From positions 558,001 to 622,000 of the forward strand of contig NZ_JACHJB010000002.1 of assembly GCF_014207745.1 (NCBI RefSeq): a stretch of 64,000 nt of DNA, in the 5' to 3' direction. Made by a program: the position numbers and the translations under genes. A model generated the notes under the pieces. It saw only the letters and a program-made list of their open reading frames with translations, searched no databases and had not been told where the DNA came from. The stretch's first letter is position 1, and the number at the start of each line of letters is the position of its first letter. This DNA is from Nonomuraea muscovyensis (GTDB lineage: Bacteria > Actinomycetota > Actinomycetes > Streptosporangiales > Streptosporangiaceae). Positions 25,673-34,024 of the stretch are shown piece by piece.

Positions 25673-27555
25673 GTGCGCCTCTCTGCGAGGTGGAACGCGA
25701 GCTGGCGGCTCACCACGCGGGCGAGCCTGATCCGGTTGGCCGGGCGCGTGATGCCGTGACCCTCGCCGGACAGGACGAGGCAGTGGTGCGGGTGACCGTG
25801 TTCGGCCAGCGCGGCGGCCATCGTGGTGGCGTGCGTCCAGGGGACCAGCGGGTCGTCGCGGCCGTGCGCCAGCAGCACCGGCGTGTGGCAGCGGGCCGCG
25901 TGGGCGAGTGGCGAGCGCTCCCGCAGCCGGTCGGCGTCGCGGTCCGGGTCGCCGACCCGGTCCAGGAAGTGGGCCCGCTCGTGGTGCGCCGACTCCTTCA
26001 CGTGCCGCAGGAACGCCACCAGGTCGGTCGGCGCGCAGACGGCCACGGCCAGCGCGAACGCCTTCGGGCGGGCGGTGGCGGCCATGAGCGCGGCGTACCC
26101 GCCGTACGACTGGCCCATGACGGCCACCCGGGCGGGGTCGGTGTGCCCTTCGGCGACAGCCCACCGCAGCGCGTCCTCCAGGTCGTCGTGCATCCCGCCG
26201 CCCCAGTCCGCGCGGCCCAGGTCCAGGAAGCGGGTGCCGTACCCCTCCGAGCCGCGGAAGTTGACGCGCAGGGACGCGTAGCCGCACTCGGCCAGCCACT
26301 GCGCCTCGGGGGACAGGCCCCACGTGTCGCGCGACCACGGCCCGCCGTGCACGAGCAGCACGGTCGGGTACGGCGGGGCGACGGCACGGGACGGGGTCAC
26401 CAGGTAGCCGTCGAGCGGCAGGCCGTCGCGCGCGGGGATCGTCACCGTGGCCGTGGGAGTGAGGTGGGGGCGTGCGTCCGGCCGCCGCAGGGTCGCCTGG
26501 AGGAGCCGGCCCGCCGTGGCGGCGAGGCGGGCCGGGCCGTGCTCGCGCCGGTCGGCCGGGACGTGGTGGGCGGCTGCGGTGCGGCGGTCCCACAGCAGGT
26601 GCCGGGGCGGCGTCCGGCCGTCGTCGAGCCGGACCAGCCAGGTCGCGTTGTCGCGGGTGAGGCCGGCGAGCTGCAGCTCGCCAGGGTGCCGGGCGGTCAG
26701 GGCGGCCAGGTCGGCGGCGAGCTCCGGGTCCGGCGCGCGATGGCTCTGGCGCGCCCCGGACACCAGCGCGAGCTGCGGCACGCGCGTCACCGGGTGCAGG
26801 ACCACGTCGAGGTCGTGCTCCCCGTCGTCGAGCACGGTGCGCACGGTGCCGTCTCGCAGGTCCAGCAGCCGTACGCCGAGGAACCCGCCACGGCAGGGGG
26901 CGGACAGGTAGAGGCCGTGCCCGTCCGCCGTGACGTCGATCGGATGGGTGACCAGCGCTCCGGGCGGCCGTGACCGCCACACCTCACGCCAGCCGCCCGC
27001 GTCCCCGCCCTCCGCCCGATCCGCCCCGGAGCGCGCGTCCGCCGCGTACACGACGAGCGTGCCGTCGGCGTCGCGGGCTGTGGCGGCGCGCGGCCGGTCG
27101 TCCGGATCGCTGAACAGGCGGCTCATCCCGCCGGGGCCGGGCACGCGACGCGCGGGGCCGGTCCGCGTGGACAGCAGGTGCCAGACGCGGCGGCCGTCCG
27201 CGCCTCCGCCGGCCAGCAGCAGGCTGCCCAGGCGCGGCTGGTCGCGGTCCACGACGTGGACGTCGCCGGCCCCCTCGGGCGTGACGTCCACCGTCCGGCC
27301 GGTGGCCTCGTCGTGCACGACCACCCGCGGGCGGTGGCCTCCCAGGACGGCCAGGACGGCACCGCCCGCCGGCCACCAGGCGTGGTCCACGACCGGGACG
27401 CGGCCGAGCGGAAGCCTGCGCACGCCCTCGCCGGGCCGCCAGACGAACAGCCCGGGCTCGCGCTCGCTCTGCCAGCTCACCGCCCCGCCGTCGGGGGCCA
27501 GGGCGAGGTGGACGGCCGGCTCGGCGCCGAACCACCGGCGTGCCGCGGCTCGCAT
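25669..27555 (-). CDS. S9-family prolyl oligopeptidase
   Basis: A 628-residue serine peptidase. The N-terminal ~370 residues have the repetitive strand pattern of a beta-propeller. The C-terminal alpha/beta-hydrolase carries the nucleophile in GQSYGGY, the acid in LLAHGRDDPLV and the His in SGEGHGI. The propeller admits only short peptides. No signal peptide is visible, so it is cytoplasmic. Placed between two synthetase genes with 1- and 4-base junctions, it is a candidate for removing leader or tail from the modified 59-aa peptide, as S9 enzymes do in other RiPP pathways. Inactivating an intracellular toxic product is the alternative. Confidence 0.88.
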   Translation of the reverse strand: MRAAARRWFGAEPAVHLALAPDGGAVSWQSEREPGLFVWRPGEGVRRLPLGRVPVVDHAWWPAGGAVLAVLGGHRPRVVVHDEATGRTVDVTPEGAGDVHVVDRDQPRLGSLLLAGGGADGRRVWHLLSTRTGPARRVPGPGGMSRLFSDPDDRPRAATARDADGTLVVYAADARSGADRAEGGDAGGWREVWRSRPPGALVTHPIDVTADGHGLYLSAPCRGGFLGVRLLDLRDGTVRTVLDDGEHDLDVVLHPVTRVPQLALVSGARQSHRAPDPELAADLAALTARHPGELQLAGLTRDNATWLVRLDDGRTPPRHLLWDRRTAAAHHVPADRREHGPARLAATAGRLLQATLRRPDARPHLTPTATVTIPARDGLPLDGYLVTPSRAVAPPYPTVLLVHGGPWSRDTWGLSPEAQWLAECGYASLRVNFRGSEGYGTRFLDLGRADWGGGMHDDLEDALRWAVAEGHTDPARVAVMGQSYGGYAALMAATARPKAFALAVAVCAPTDLVAFLRHVKESAHHERAHFLDRVGDPDRDADRLRERSPLAHAARCHTPVLLAHGRDDPLVPWTHATTMAAALAEHGHPHHCLVLSGEGHGITRPANRIRLARVVSRQLAFHLAERRT

Positions 27556-27556
27556 G

Positions 27557-28969
27557 TTAGCGGGCGGCCACCGGCTCGGCGCCGGCTTCGAGCGCGCCCG
27601 CCACCCACCGCTCCACGTTGCGCACCACGATGGGCAGCCTCGGGTGGACCCGTTCCAGGTCGAGCCGGTCCATGGGCTTGATCAGCCCCAGCTCCTCGAC
27701 CAGGAGCGGCCCCTCGGGCAGCACGTCCAGCACGTAGCGGCGGAAGGCGTCGGAATAGCTCTGCTTGTACTCCGGCAGCAGCGGCCGCAGCGCGGGCGGC
27801 AGCAGCCGCAGGTGCAGCGCCTTGTACCACGGGTACGGGTGCGGCCCCTCGGCGCGGAACCGGGCGGCCGGCGGCAGCCCGAAGGCGTACCTGACGAACC
27901 GGTCGTCCACGAACGGCGAGCGCTGCCGGATGGGGGCGCCGAGCGGGTGCGCGTCGTAGGCCCACGGGAAGATGGAGTCGCGCAGGCTGGCCGTCGCCCA
28001 GTCGCAGCCCGCCTCCTGGAACGACGCGAACCTGGCCGCCAGCCAGTCCTCCACCCAGCCCGCGACCGAGTCCCGGTAGACGTCGGTGAGCACCGAGGGG
28101 CGTCCGCTGTTGACCACGTCGCGCAGCGCGGTGGCCACGTACAACTGGAAGGACGTCTGCGGGGGCAGCCGCCGCGCCGCGAGCGCGGCCGCCTCACCGG
28201 CCACCTCCACCACGGAGTCGCCGCGGCCGAACGCCGCCAGGTAGTGGCGCAGGTCCCGCCAGCGGCGCCCGCGCGCCAGGGAGGCGGACAGGTGGTTCCA
28301 GGCGCCCAGCACCTCGTCGCCGCCCTGCCCGCTGAGCACGACAGTCGCGCCGATGTCGTGGGCGTGGTCCACGGTGGCCTGGTGCAGCCGCGTGTAGTAG
28401 TCGTGCCGGGGGCCGAGCGGCGACCAGCGCGGCTCGGGCAGCGCCCGCCACTCGGCGGGCAGGACGTGCAGGTCGCAGGAGATGCCGACGGCGCGGAGCT
28501 GCCGGTGGACGAGGCTCGCGGTGGCCTTGCCGAACTGGTCGCGCAGGTTCCACACCACCGCGCCGAGCCGCCGTCCCTCGCGCCGGGTCTGCTCCCAGGC
28601 CTGGACGAAGACGGCCCACGAGTCCATGCCGCCGGACAGCAGGACGACGGCGGACTCGGCGTCGCCGAGGCTGCGCGAGACGGCCGCGGCGAACTCCTCG
28701 CGCAGCGCCGACTCGTCGGAGGTGCCGAGCGGGGGCAGGTCGAGCGGCGGGCGGTGCCGTACCACGCCCTCCCAGGGGCACTCGGGCGGGAACTCCGCCT
28801 CGAACGGCAGCCCGTCCAGCAGCAGGGCCAGCCGCTCCAGGGAGAACCTCTTGGCGGGCGCGGCCAGGCGCAGCGGGTCGCCGTCGAGCGCGCCGTCCTC
28901 CGTACGCGAGTAGAGGGGCTCGGACAGGACGTCCGAAACCCCTCCAGAGGTGCCGAGTTCTGATCGCAA
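27557..28969 (-). CDS. Asparagine synthetase B-like amide synthetase (no glutaminase domain)
   Basis: A 470-residue synthetase-domain protein with intact PP-loop LSGGMDSWA (112-117 core), VLSGQGGDEVLGAW, and RQRSPFVDDRFVRYAFGLPP. The N-terminal ~90 residues (EPLYSRTEDGALDGDPLRLA...) are not a glutaminase domain. The only workable start is the TTG at 28969, since the next GTG would remove about 68 residues. This TTG lies 7 bases after the stop of the 59-aa peptide gene, so translation is probably coupled. It is more conventional than its two downstream paralogues and is the likely leading catalytic subunit. Confidence 0.82.
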   Translation of the reverse strand: MRSELGTSGGVSDVLSEPLYSRTEDGALDGDPLRLAAPAKRFSLERLALLLDGLPFEAEFPPECPWEGVVRHRPPLDLPPLGTSDESALREEFAAAVSRSLGDAESAVVLLSGGMDSWAVFVQAWEQTRREGRRLGAVVWNLRDQFGKATASLVHRQLRAVGISCDLHVLPAEWRALPEPRWSPLGPRHDYYTRLHQATVDHAHDIGATVVLSGQGGDEVLGAWNHLSASLARGRRWRDLRHYLAAFGRGDSVVEVAGEAAALAARRLPPQTSFQLYVATALRDVVNSGRPSVLTDVYRDSVAGWVEDWLAARFASFQEAGCDWATASLRDSIFPWAYDAHPLGAPIRQRSPFVDDRFVRYAFGLPPAARFRAEGPHPYPWYKALHLRLLPPALRPLLPEYKQSYSDAFRRYVLDVLPEGPLLVEELGLIKPMDRLDLERVHPRLPIVVRNVERWVAGALEAGAEPVAAR

Positions 28970-28976
28970 GGAGTGA

Positions 28977-29156
28977 TTACCGCTTCTTGTTCAGCATCTT
29001 CCGGGACGCCCGGAACGTGGCCCAGAACTCGGAGACGGCCCGTGTGTTGCGGCGGACGGCCGACTCGCTCGGCTGGGTGGCGTTGGCGACGAGGAGATTG
29101 CCCCCGCACCGACGCACACCGCCACAACTGTCACGAGGTAAGTCGCTGTGCCCCAT
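28977..29156 (-). CDS. Putative RiPP precursor peptide (59 aa)
   Basis: First gene of the operon with the synthetases and peptidase. The ATG at 29156 has GGAGG six bases upstream, the best ribosome site in the neighbourhood; a longer frame from 29237 lacks one. The peptide is hydrophilic, with two Cys-Gly-Gly units (Cys11-13, Cys17-19) separated by V-R-R, nine Arg, three Lys and a basic tail N-K-K-R. There is no signal peptide. Codon 6 is TTA (29139-29141), the bldA-dependent leucine codon, and codons are less GC-biased than nearby. A precursor or scaffold peptide is inferred from context; I recognise no family. A small regulatory or structural protein remains possible. Confidence 0.6.
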   Translation of the reverse strand: MGHSDLPRDSCGGVRRCGGNLLVANATQPSESAVRRNTRAVSEFWATFRASRKMLNKKR

Positions 29157-29331
29157 CTCGTACCTCCAATCGGGTGCGAATTCGGCACGAGTCTTAGTAA
29201 TGCCGGTAATGGCGTCAACGATGAACATTTTCCGCATTGAGCACTCTGATCATGAGGGCCGGCGGTGCGTATGGTGGGAAAGGCGTGCCGTTCGCCTGCC
29301 GCTGGTCGCCGTTCGCGGGGAGGGACCGCCG
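29157..29331. promoter_or_regulatory. Divergent promoter region, precursor operon and A-PCP gene
   Basis: This 175-base gap separates the divergent starts at 29156 and 29332 and is A/T-richer in its left half. It holds a GTG-CGAATTCG-GCAC near-palindrome (29174-29188 region). On the minus strand a TTGACG hexamer lies near 29215, but I cannot pair it with a good -10 box. Any shared regulator of this pathway is expected to bind here. Confidence 0.4.
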
Positions 29332-31200
29332 TTGCCGGTGTCATCGCCAGTGTCATCGCTGGTGTCGTTGCCTGACATTCTCGCCCGCCGGGCGGCCGGG
29401 CATCCGGCGGCGCCGGCCTTCACCGTCGACGGGGCGGGCACGCTCGACTACCTGACCTGGCACCGGGAGACCGGGCGCATCGCGGCCGGACTGGCCGCTC
29501 GCGGGTTGCGGCCGGGCGAGCGGGTGGTGCTCGCGTTCGAGGACGGCGACTGGCTGACGTTCGCCTCCTGCTTCCTGGGCGTGCTGGCGGCCGGCGGCGT
29601 GGCCGTTCCGGTGCGCGCCCCCGTCCCACCGTCCCATCTGCTCTCCACCGCCGCCGGGGTGGACGCGGCCGGACTGGTCACGGGAGGCGGGCCGCCGGTG
29701 GCGGGATTCGGCGGATGGCAGTCCGGTGCGGGCGAGCTGACGGAGGCCGGGCCCGCCTCCCCGCCCGGGGCCCTCACGCCCGCGCCCGTCGTGGTGCCGC
29801 GCGGTGGTGCGGACCCGGCCGCGGTGATCCTCACCTCGGGCACCACCGGCGCCGCCAAGGCCGTGCTCAGCACCCACGCCTCGCTGACCGACGACTGGCC
29901 AGGGGGCGACGACGTGCCGCCGCCGCAGGTCAACGCGCTGCTCACGTCCGTCGCCGTCGGCACGAACGCGGCGCTGTCGGTGCTGAAAGGCTGCCTGGTC
30001 AACGGCGTGCACGTGGTGCTCACCCAGCCGTTCGCGCCCGAACGGCTGGCCGCCCTGATCGAGGAGCACCGGGTGACGGCGCTGAGCCTGGTGCCGACCA
30101 CGGCGCGGCTCGCGGTGGCCGCGCTGCGCCGGCAGGGGTGCGCGGCCGGGCGGGTGCGGTCCGTGGTGTCGTCGTCGGCGCCGCTCGACCAGCCGACCGT
30201 CGCGGGGCTCGCGGAGGTCTTCCCGGCGGCGGAGATCTTCAACGTGTACACGGTGGCCGAGGGCGGCGCCGGGCTGCAGCACCGATGCTCGCCGGACCGG
30301 CCGCCGGCGCTGGGCACGCTCGGGCCCGAGGCGCGGCTGGTGGACGGCGCGGGCCGGGACGTGGGTCCCGGCGAGTCGGGCGAGTTGTGGCTGCGGCACA
30401 CCGGTCCCGCGCTGGGCTACCTGGCGCCCGCCCCGGCCGCGGGTGGCTCCGGGTCGGGGACGCGCTACCTGGCGGACGGCTGGATCGCGACCGGTGACCT
30501 GTGCCGGCGGGACGCGGACGGGCTGGTGTACTTCGTGGAGCGCGCCGACGACGTGGTCGTCTCGGGCGGTCTGAACATCGCCTCGGCCACGGTGGAGGCG
30601 GCGCTGCGGGTGCACCGGGCGGTCGCGGAGGTGGCGGTGTTCGGGGCTCCGCACGCGGCGCTCGGCCGGGTCCTCGTCGCCGCGGTCGTCCTGTCCGCAC
30701 CCGCCTCACCGGCCGAGCTGCGCGACCACTGCGCGGGGCGGCTGCCGCGCGACCACGTGCCGGCCGACGTCGTCATCGTCGCCGAACTGCCCCTCACGCC
30801 GAACGGAAAGGTACGCAAACGGCTCCTGGCCGAACGGTACGCGGGCACGCACCCGACCGGCGCGCACGAGCCCGCCGAACCCGGGAAGCCCGCCGAGGCC
30901 GGGAAGCCCGATCCGGTCCCGGCACCAGCCGGGGCCGCGCCCGTCGGGCCGCCGCCGGGGCCCGGCACCGCGCACGCGGTGGAGGAGGCGGTGCTCGCCG
31001 CCTTCCGCGAGGTCCTCGGCGTCGAGCCGGTCCGGCGGGACAGCAACTTCTTCCGACTGGGCGGCCACTCCCTGCTGGCGGTCCAACTGGCCGGCGAGCT
31101 GGAACGGCGCATCGGGCGGCCGGTGGCGCCCGCGTGGATCCTGCGCTTCCCGTCCGCCGGTGACCTGTCCGACGCCCTCGCCGAGACGCCGCCCGCCTGA
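29332..31200 (+). CDS. Adenylation domain-carrier protein didomain (NRPS A-PCP)
   Basis: About 622 residues. Adenylation motifs are clear: LTSGTTGAAKAV (A3), NVYTVAEGG (A5), GWIATGDL (A7), FVERADDVVVSGGLNI (A8) and LPLTPNGKVRK with the A10 Lys. A Pro/Ala linker (~520-550) leads to a carrier domain with FFRLGGHSLLAVQL, Ser being the phosphopantetheine site. The A domain is short (~520 aa) and nearer acyl-CoA ligases, so an aryl, acyl or unusual amino acid is possible; specificity cannot be read by eye. TTG 29332 follows GGGGAGGG at proper spacing; GTG 29338 is the alternative. It could feed the condensation domain at 8359 or the peptide. Confidence 0.85.
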   Translation: MPVSSPVSSLVSLPDILARRAAGHPAAPAFTVDGAGTLDYLTWHRETGRIAAGLAARGLRPGERVVLAFEDGDWLTFASCFLGVLAAGGVAVPVRAPVPPSHLLSTAAGVDAAGLVTGGGPPVAGFGGWQSGAGELTEAGPASPPGALTPAPVVVPRGGADPAAVILTSGTTGAAKAVLSTHASLTDDWPGGDDVPPPQVNALLTSVAVGTNAALSVLKGCLVNGVHVVLTQPFAPERLAALIEEHRVTALSLVPTTARLAVAALRRQGCAAGRVRSVVSSSAPLDQPTVAGLAEVFPAAEIFNVYTVAEGGAGLQHRCSPDRPPALGTLGPEARLVDGAGRDVGPGESGELWLRHTGPALGYLAPAPAAGGSGSGTRYLADGWIATGDLCRRDADGLVYFVERADDVVVSGGLNIASATVEAALRVHRAVAEVAVFGAPHAALGRVLVAAVVLSAPASPAELRDHCAGRLPRDHVPADVVIVAELPLTPNGKVRKRLLAERYAGTHPTGAHEPAEPGKPAEAGKPDPVPAPAGAAPVGPPPGPGTAHAVEEAVLAAFREVLGVEPVRRDSNFFRLGGHSLLAVQLAGELERRIGRPVAPAWILRFPSAGDLSDALAETPPA

Positions 31201-31258
31201 TCAGCCCGCCTGATCAGCGCTGCCCGTCTCCACGCCCGAGGAGTCGGGGCGCCGACGA

Positions 31259-31294
31259 CCGGGCGGCGCGGGGGAGAAGCCCCGCGGCGCCCGG
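31259..31294. terminator. Hairpin between convergent genes
   Basis: Arms at 31259-31273 and 31280-31294 pair over 15 positions with one mismatch, giving a very GC-rich stem and a 6-base loop. It lies between the stop codons of the A-PCP gene and the convergent GNAT gene and probably ends transcription from both sides. There is no T-tract, as is usual in actinomycetes. It marks the right end of the biosynthetic locus. Confidence 0.6.
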
Positions 31295-31301
31295 TGCCCG
31301 G

Positions 31302-32246
31302 TCAGGACCAGGTCATGTTGAGCTCGCGTCCGTAGTTGACGTAGCCCGCCCGTGCGAAGGCCCCTGCCATCGGGGTGTTGCCGACGTCGGTGGCGGCTCT
31401 GATGCGGGGGACGCCCTGCTCGGCGAGGACCCGGGTGCCCTCGGCGAGGATGTCGTCGATGTAGCCGCGGCCGCGGTGGGCGGGCAGGACGGCGATGTAG
31501 GCGATGATCGGGTTGTAGCCGTTGTGGGCCGGGATGACGAACCCGACCGGCTCACCGCCGGGCAGTGTCGCGATCCGCCACCAGTCACGCGGGGTCCGGT
31601 ATCGGGCCAGCTCGTCCTCGTAGTGGCGGGTGGCGGCCTCGTGGGCGGACATGCGCGTCAGCTCGTCGCGCCCGTGCGCGTCCAGGGTGCCGTCCATGAC
31701 CGTGGTCATCAGGGACACGAGTTCGCCGGTGTCGTGGACGGGCCGAAACGTCAGGCGTCCGCTCGGTTGGGGGACCGGGGACTCCGGTCGCCATTCCAGG
31801 CGGAGCCGTTCGACGAGCAGTTTGGCGCCGGTCCGCTCCAGGACCGTCATGCGGTCCTCCACGACCGTGCGGGTCACCGCGTTCTCCCGCCAGCCGGGCG
31901 GGACGTACCGGGTGTACTCGGGGGGAGGCGAGCCGTCCGGGACGACGGCGGCCATCGCGGCACGCACCAGCCGCTCCCCGATGTCCACGCGCTCGGCGCC
32001 GGGAAGGCCGTCGTCGAGGTCGAGGACGTCGAGCAGGAACGGGGTGTCGCTGCCCGCCCTGCTCCACCAGGCGGCCCTGGCCAGCAGGCGGTCGCCGCGC
32101 AGGGCGACCCACATCCAGGCCGGCCGTCGCCGGCCGGCGTCGAGGTCGCCCGCCAGTTCGTCGTTGAGGACGTACGGCAGTGCGGAGAAGAGGTCGAGTT
32201 CGTCGCGTCCGGTGATGGGACGCAGGGTCAGGTCGTTCTGTCGCAC
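31302..32246 (-). CDS. GNAT-family acetyltransferase, two-lobed
   Basis: A 314-residue protein of the kind with a degenerate N-terminal GNAT half and an active C-terminal half. The C-terminal acetyl-CoA loop is IAVLPAHRGRGYIDDIL, and the last strand region is AGAFARAGYVNYGRELNMTW. The middle carries a GELVSLMTTVMDGTLD block common in actinomycete members. Substrate unknown. The gene converges on the biosynthetic locus and is separated from it by the hairpin at 31259, so I treat it as outside the pathway. About 200 bases without a gene follow its start. Confidence 0.8.
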   Translation of the reverse strand: MRQNDLTLRPITGRDELDLFSALPYVLNDELAGDLDAGRRRPAWMWVALRGDRLLARAAWWSRAGSDTPFLLDVLDLDDGLPGAERVDIGERLVRAAMAAVVPDGSPPPEYTRYVPPGWRENAVTRTVVEDRMTVLERTGAKLLVERLRLEWRPESPVPQPSGRLTFRPVHDTGELVSLMTTVMDGTLDAHGRDELTRMSAHEAATRHYEDELARYRTPRDWWRIATLPGGEPVGFVIPAHNGYNPIIAYIAVLPAHRGRGYIDDILAEGTRVLAEQGVPRIRAATDVGNTPMAGAFARAGYVNYGRELNMTWS

Positions 32247-32443
32247 GGTAAGGCACTCTCCGGTGAAGGCGCCCGTCCGCTCCGGGGTCAGCCGTGGTCG
32301 GCGTCCCGGGAGGACACAAGCGCGGTGATCGAGGACGTCATCGGCTTATCCCTCCTTCCACCGTTCGGGCCCCCTCGCTCGGGGGCGGCGCTCATGTCTA
32401 TCCGACCCCACCCTGGTCCGCAAACCCTTTTTCCGGTGGCCCC

Positions 32444-33232
32444 CTATGGCTGCGGCAGCGGCTCACTGGTCTCGAGCAGCGTCTTGAGGCTGGACAGGAT
32501 GTGCGGCCAGCCGCCGCTGACGGCCTCCAGCACGAGGCTGCCCGGGTCGAAGCCGTCGTGGACGACCGTCAGCTTCACCAAGGAGCCGGCCTCCTCGATC
32601 TCGAAGGTGACGGTGGAGCGGCGCTCGGCGTCCGCCCGCGCGATCCACTCGGCGTCGAGGCCGAACTTCTCGCCGAACGCGGGGGTGAAGACGTGCCAGG
32701 TGTAGGACAGCCGCCGGTACGGCTCGGCCTCCACCACCGTCTGCGCGGGATCGTCGAGCCTGAGCCCGTCCACCTCCCAGCTCATCGGCGAGCCGGGCTT
32801 CCAGTCGGTGGCGAAGATGGCCCCCCAGTAGCGGCGGGTGAAGGCGGGGTCGGTCAGCGCCTGCCACAGCCGTTCGGGAGTGGTGCTGATGTAGGTCGTG
32901 TACACGAACGAGGGCTCGCCCATCGGTGTCTCCTCCAGTGCGGTCTTCAGGTCGGCCAGCGCGCGGACCCGTTCGCGGTCGTAGCGGCGGATCCAGCGAT
33001 CGGCGATGGCGTTGATCGGCTCGGCGTTGAGGTAGTGGAGCTTCTCCCGGCCCCGTTTCACCGTGGTGACCAGGTTGGCGGCCTCCAGGACGGCCAGGTG
33101 CTTGCTGACCGACTGGCGGGCCATGGCCAGCTCGCCGCACAGCTCGCGCAGGGTCTGGCCGTCGCGGGTGTTGAGACTGTCGAGCAGGCGTCTGCGACCG
33201 GCGTCGGCCAGCGCCTTGAACACGTCGTCCAT
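32444..33232 (-). CDS. Fused ArsR-type HTH and SRPBCC (AHSA1) protein
   Basis: About 262 residues. Residues 1-95 form an ArsR winged helix (ALADAGRRRLLDSLN, ARQSVSKHLAVLEAANLVTTVKRGREKLHYLN). Residues ~110-255 are an AHSA1-like SRPBCC fold (VYTTYISTTPERLWQALTDPAFTRRYWG; FDPGSLVLEAVSGGWPHILSSLKTLLET). The hydrophobic SRPBCC pocket presumably senses a ligand and alters DNA binding. I chose the ATG at 33232 because GGGGG lies just upstream; the ATG at 33247 would push the operator at 33248 against the start. The same two domains occur as separate overlapping genes at 56643-57628. Confidence 0.85.
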   Translation of the reverse strand: MDDVFKALADAGRRRLLDSLNTRDGQTLRELCGELAMARQSVSKHLAVLEAANLVTTVKRGREKLHYLNAEPINAIADRWIRRYDRERVRALADLKTALEETPMGEPSFVYTTYISTTPERLWQALTDPAFTRRYWGAIFATDWKPGSPMSWEVDGLRLDDPAQTVVEAEPYRRLSYTWHVFTPAFGEKFGLDAEWIARADAERRSTVTFEIEEAGSLVKLTVVHDGFDPGSLVLEAVSGGWPHILSSLKTLLETSEPLPQP

Positions 33233-33247
33233 CACATCCCCCAACAT

Positions 33248-33263
33248 GCAGCCATTTGGCTGC
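33248..33263. promoter_or_regulatory. Palindromic operator before ArsR-SRPBCC gene
   Basis: A perfect palindrome GCAGCCA-TT-TGGCTGC lies 15 bases upstream of the preferred start of the ArsR-type gene, followed outward by a short A/T run. Size, symmetry and place fit an autoregulatory ArsR dimer site. Confidence 0.55.
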
Positions 33264-33305
33264 TTTTTAGGCTAGCCCAGTCGGCACGACTCGTTCTACG
33301 AGAAG

Positions 33306-33560
33306 ATGTACGACTTCTACGCCGGATTCCACGCCCTCGACCGCCCTCCATGCGAGACCCGGCGTGAGTGGGATGCCAAGGTCGAGGACGCCCGGCTGGC
33401 GAGCCTGGGCGGCGAGGTGGACCGCCCGCCGGCCGTGTTCGAGCAGGCCGCGCGCTTCGGCCGCGACCGCGCCTCGTTTCTGCACTTCCAGCTGCGGACC
33501 TTGTTGAGAGAGGAGGACGGTGACCCGTTCTACCGGCTGCTCACCAAGAGCGACAAGCGG
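33306..33560 (+). pseudogene. Unrecognised gene remnant
   Basis: From about 33288 to 33560 the plus strand reads like real protein (HDSFYEKMYDFYAGF, then RDRASFLHFQLRTLLREEDGDPFYRLLTKSDKR) with mixed polar composition, but it has no ribosome site and runs into low-complexity Arg/Ser sequence. A second short protein-like stretch in another frame (about 33660-33740, containing VDDVLYLGKDVLYLVAVH) suggests a longer gene broken by indels. I do not recognise the family. The rest of the interval up to 34020 shows nothing I can support. Confidence 0.35.
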
Positions 33561-34024
33561 ACGGCGTCTACGCCGCCCGACGAGAGCTTGGCCGGACGCG
33601 TGCCCCCGACCATCAGGATCCGCAGCGTGATCGGTGGGAGGACGCTTCACGGCGGTCCGCCCAGACGGCCCGGCAGGTCGGCCACGTCGATGACGTCCTC
33701 TATCTGGGCAAGGACGTCCTCTACCTGGTCGCCGTACACGCTCGGATGGCAGCCCCGATACCAGGAATGCCGCCCGGCGGCCGGCCTCTGCCGCGCGGGG
33801 ACCTCCCGCAACGCGGTCAGGAACCTCCCGAGGTCGCGCGTAGCGCGACCCGGTCGACGTCCGCGGCGCTTTCATGCCCGCGGCTGCGTCCCTGTGGGAG
33901 TCCTTCCACCACCCGGTACGCCGACTCGCGTTTCGCGAGCGCGCCCGCACGCTGCTGGAGCCTGTCACGCCGGATGGCGGGCGAGCTCCTCCGCCGGCAG
34001 TTCACAGCCGTTGGCGGCGCACTG

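Larger units (their letters stand above)
4212..31200. other. Putative hybrid YcaO-TfuA / NRPS-like biosynthetic gene cluster
   Basis: Twenty genes in four or five transcription units belong together by overlap, common orientation around four shared promoter regions, and function. They divide into: carrier-based chemistry (C domain, transglutaminase-like, ACP, dehydrogenase, A-PCP); peptide chemistry (59-aa peptide, YcaO, TfuA-JmjC, three synthetase-like proteins, S9 peptidase, possibly ureohydrolase); tailoring (two PhyH, GMC oxidoreductase, aminotransferase, GT4, PIG-L, GNAT); and export plus control (ABC, StrR-type). Borders are set by the convergent polyamine synthase gene on the left and the hairpin at 31259 on the right. 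The product is unknown, and the ribosomal nature of its peptide part is inferred. Confidence 0.75.

Noticed and set aside
18820..28969. Clavam-type beta-lactam cluster (synthetase-like plus ureohydrolase plus oxygenases).
   Set aside because: There is no carboxyethylarginine synthase or clavaminate synthase, the synthetases lack the glutaminase-like N-terminal domain of BLS, and YcaO-TfuA has no place there.
22887..29156. Lasso peptide cluster (synthetase-like cyclase plus small peptide).
   Set aside because: No B1 recognition protein or B2 leader peptidase is adjacent, the peptide shows no typical leader Thr and no core Gly with Asp/Glu at ring distance after a leader; the transglutaminase-like protein at 10053 sits with NRPS parts.
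28977..29237. A longer 86-aa version of the small peptide starting at 29237.
   Set aside because: No ribosome site precedes 29237, whereas GGAGG stands six bases before the ATG at 29156.
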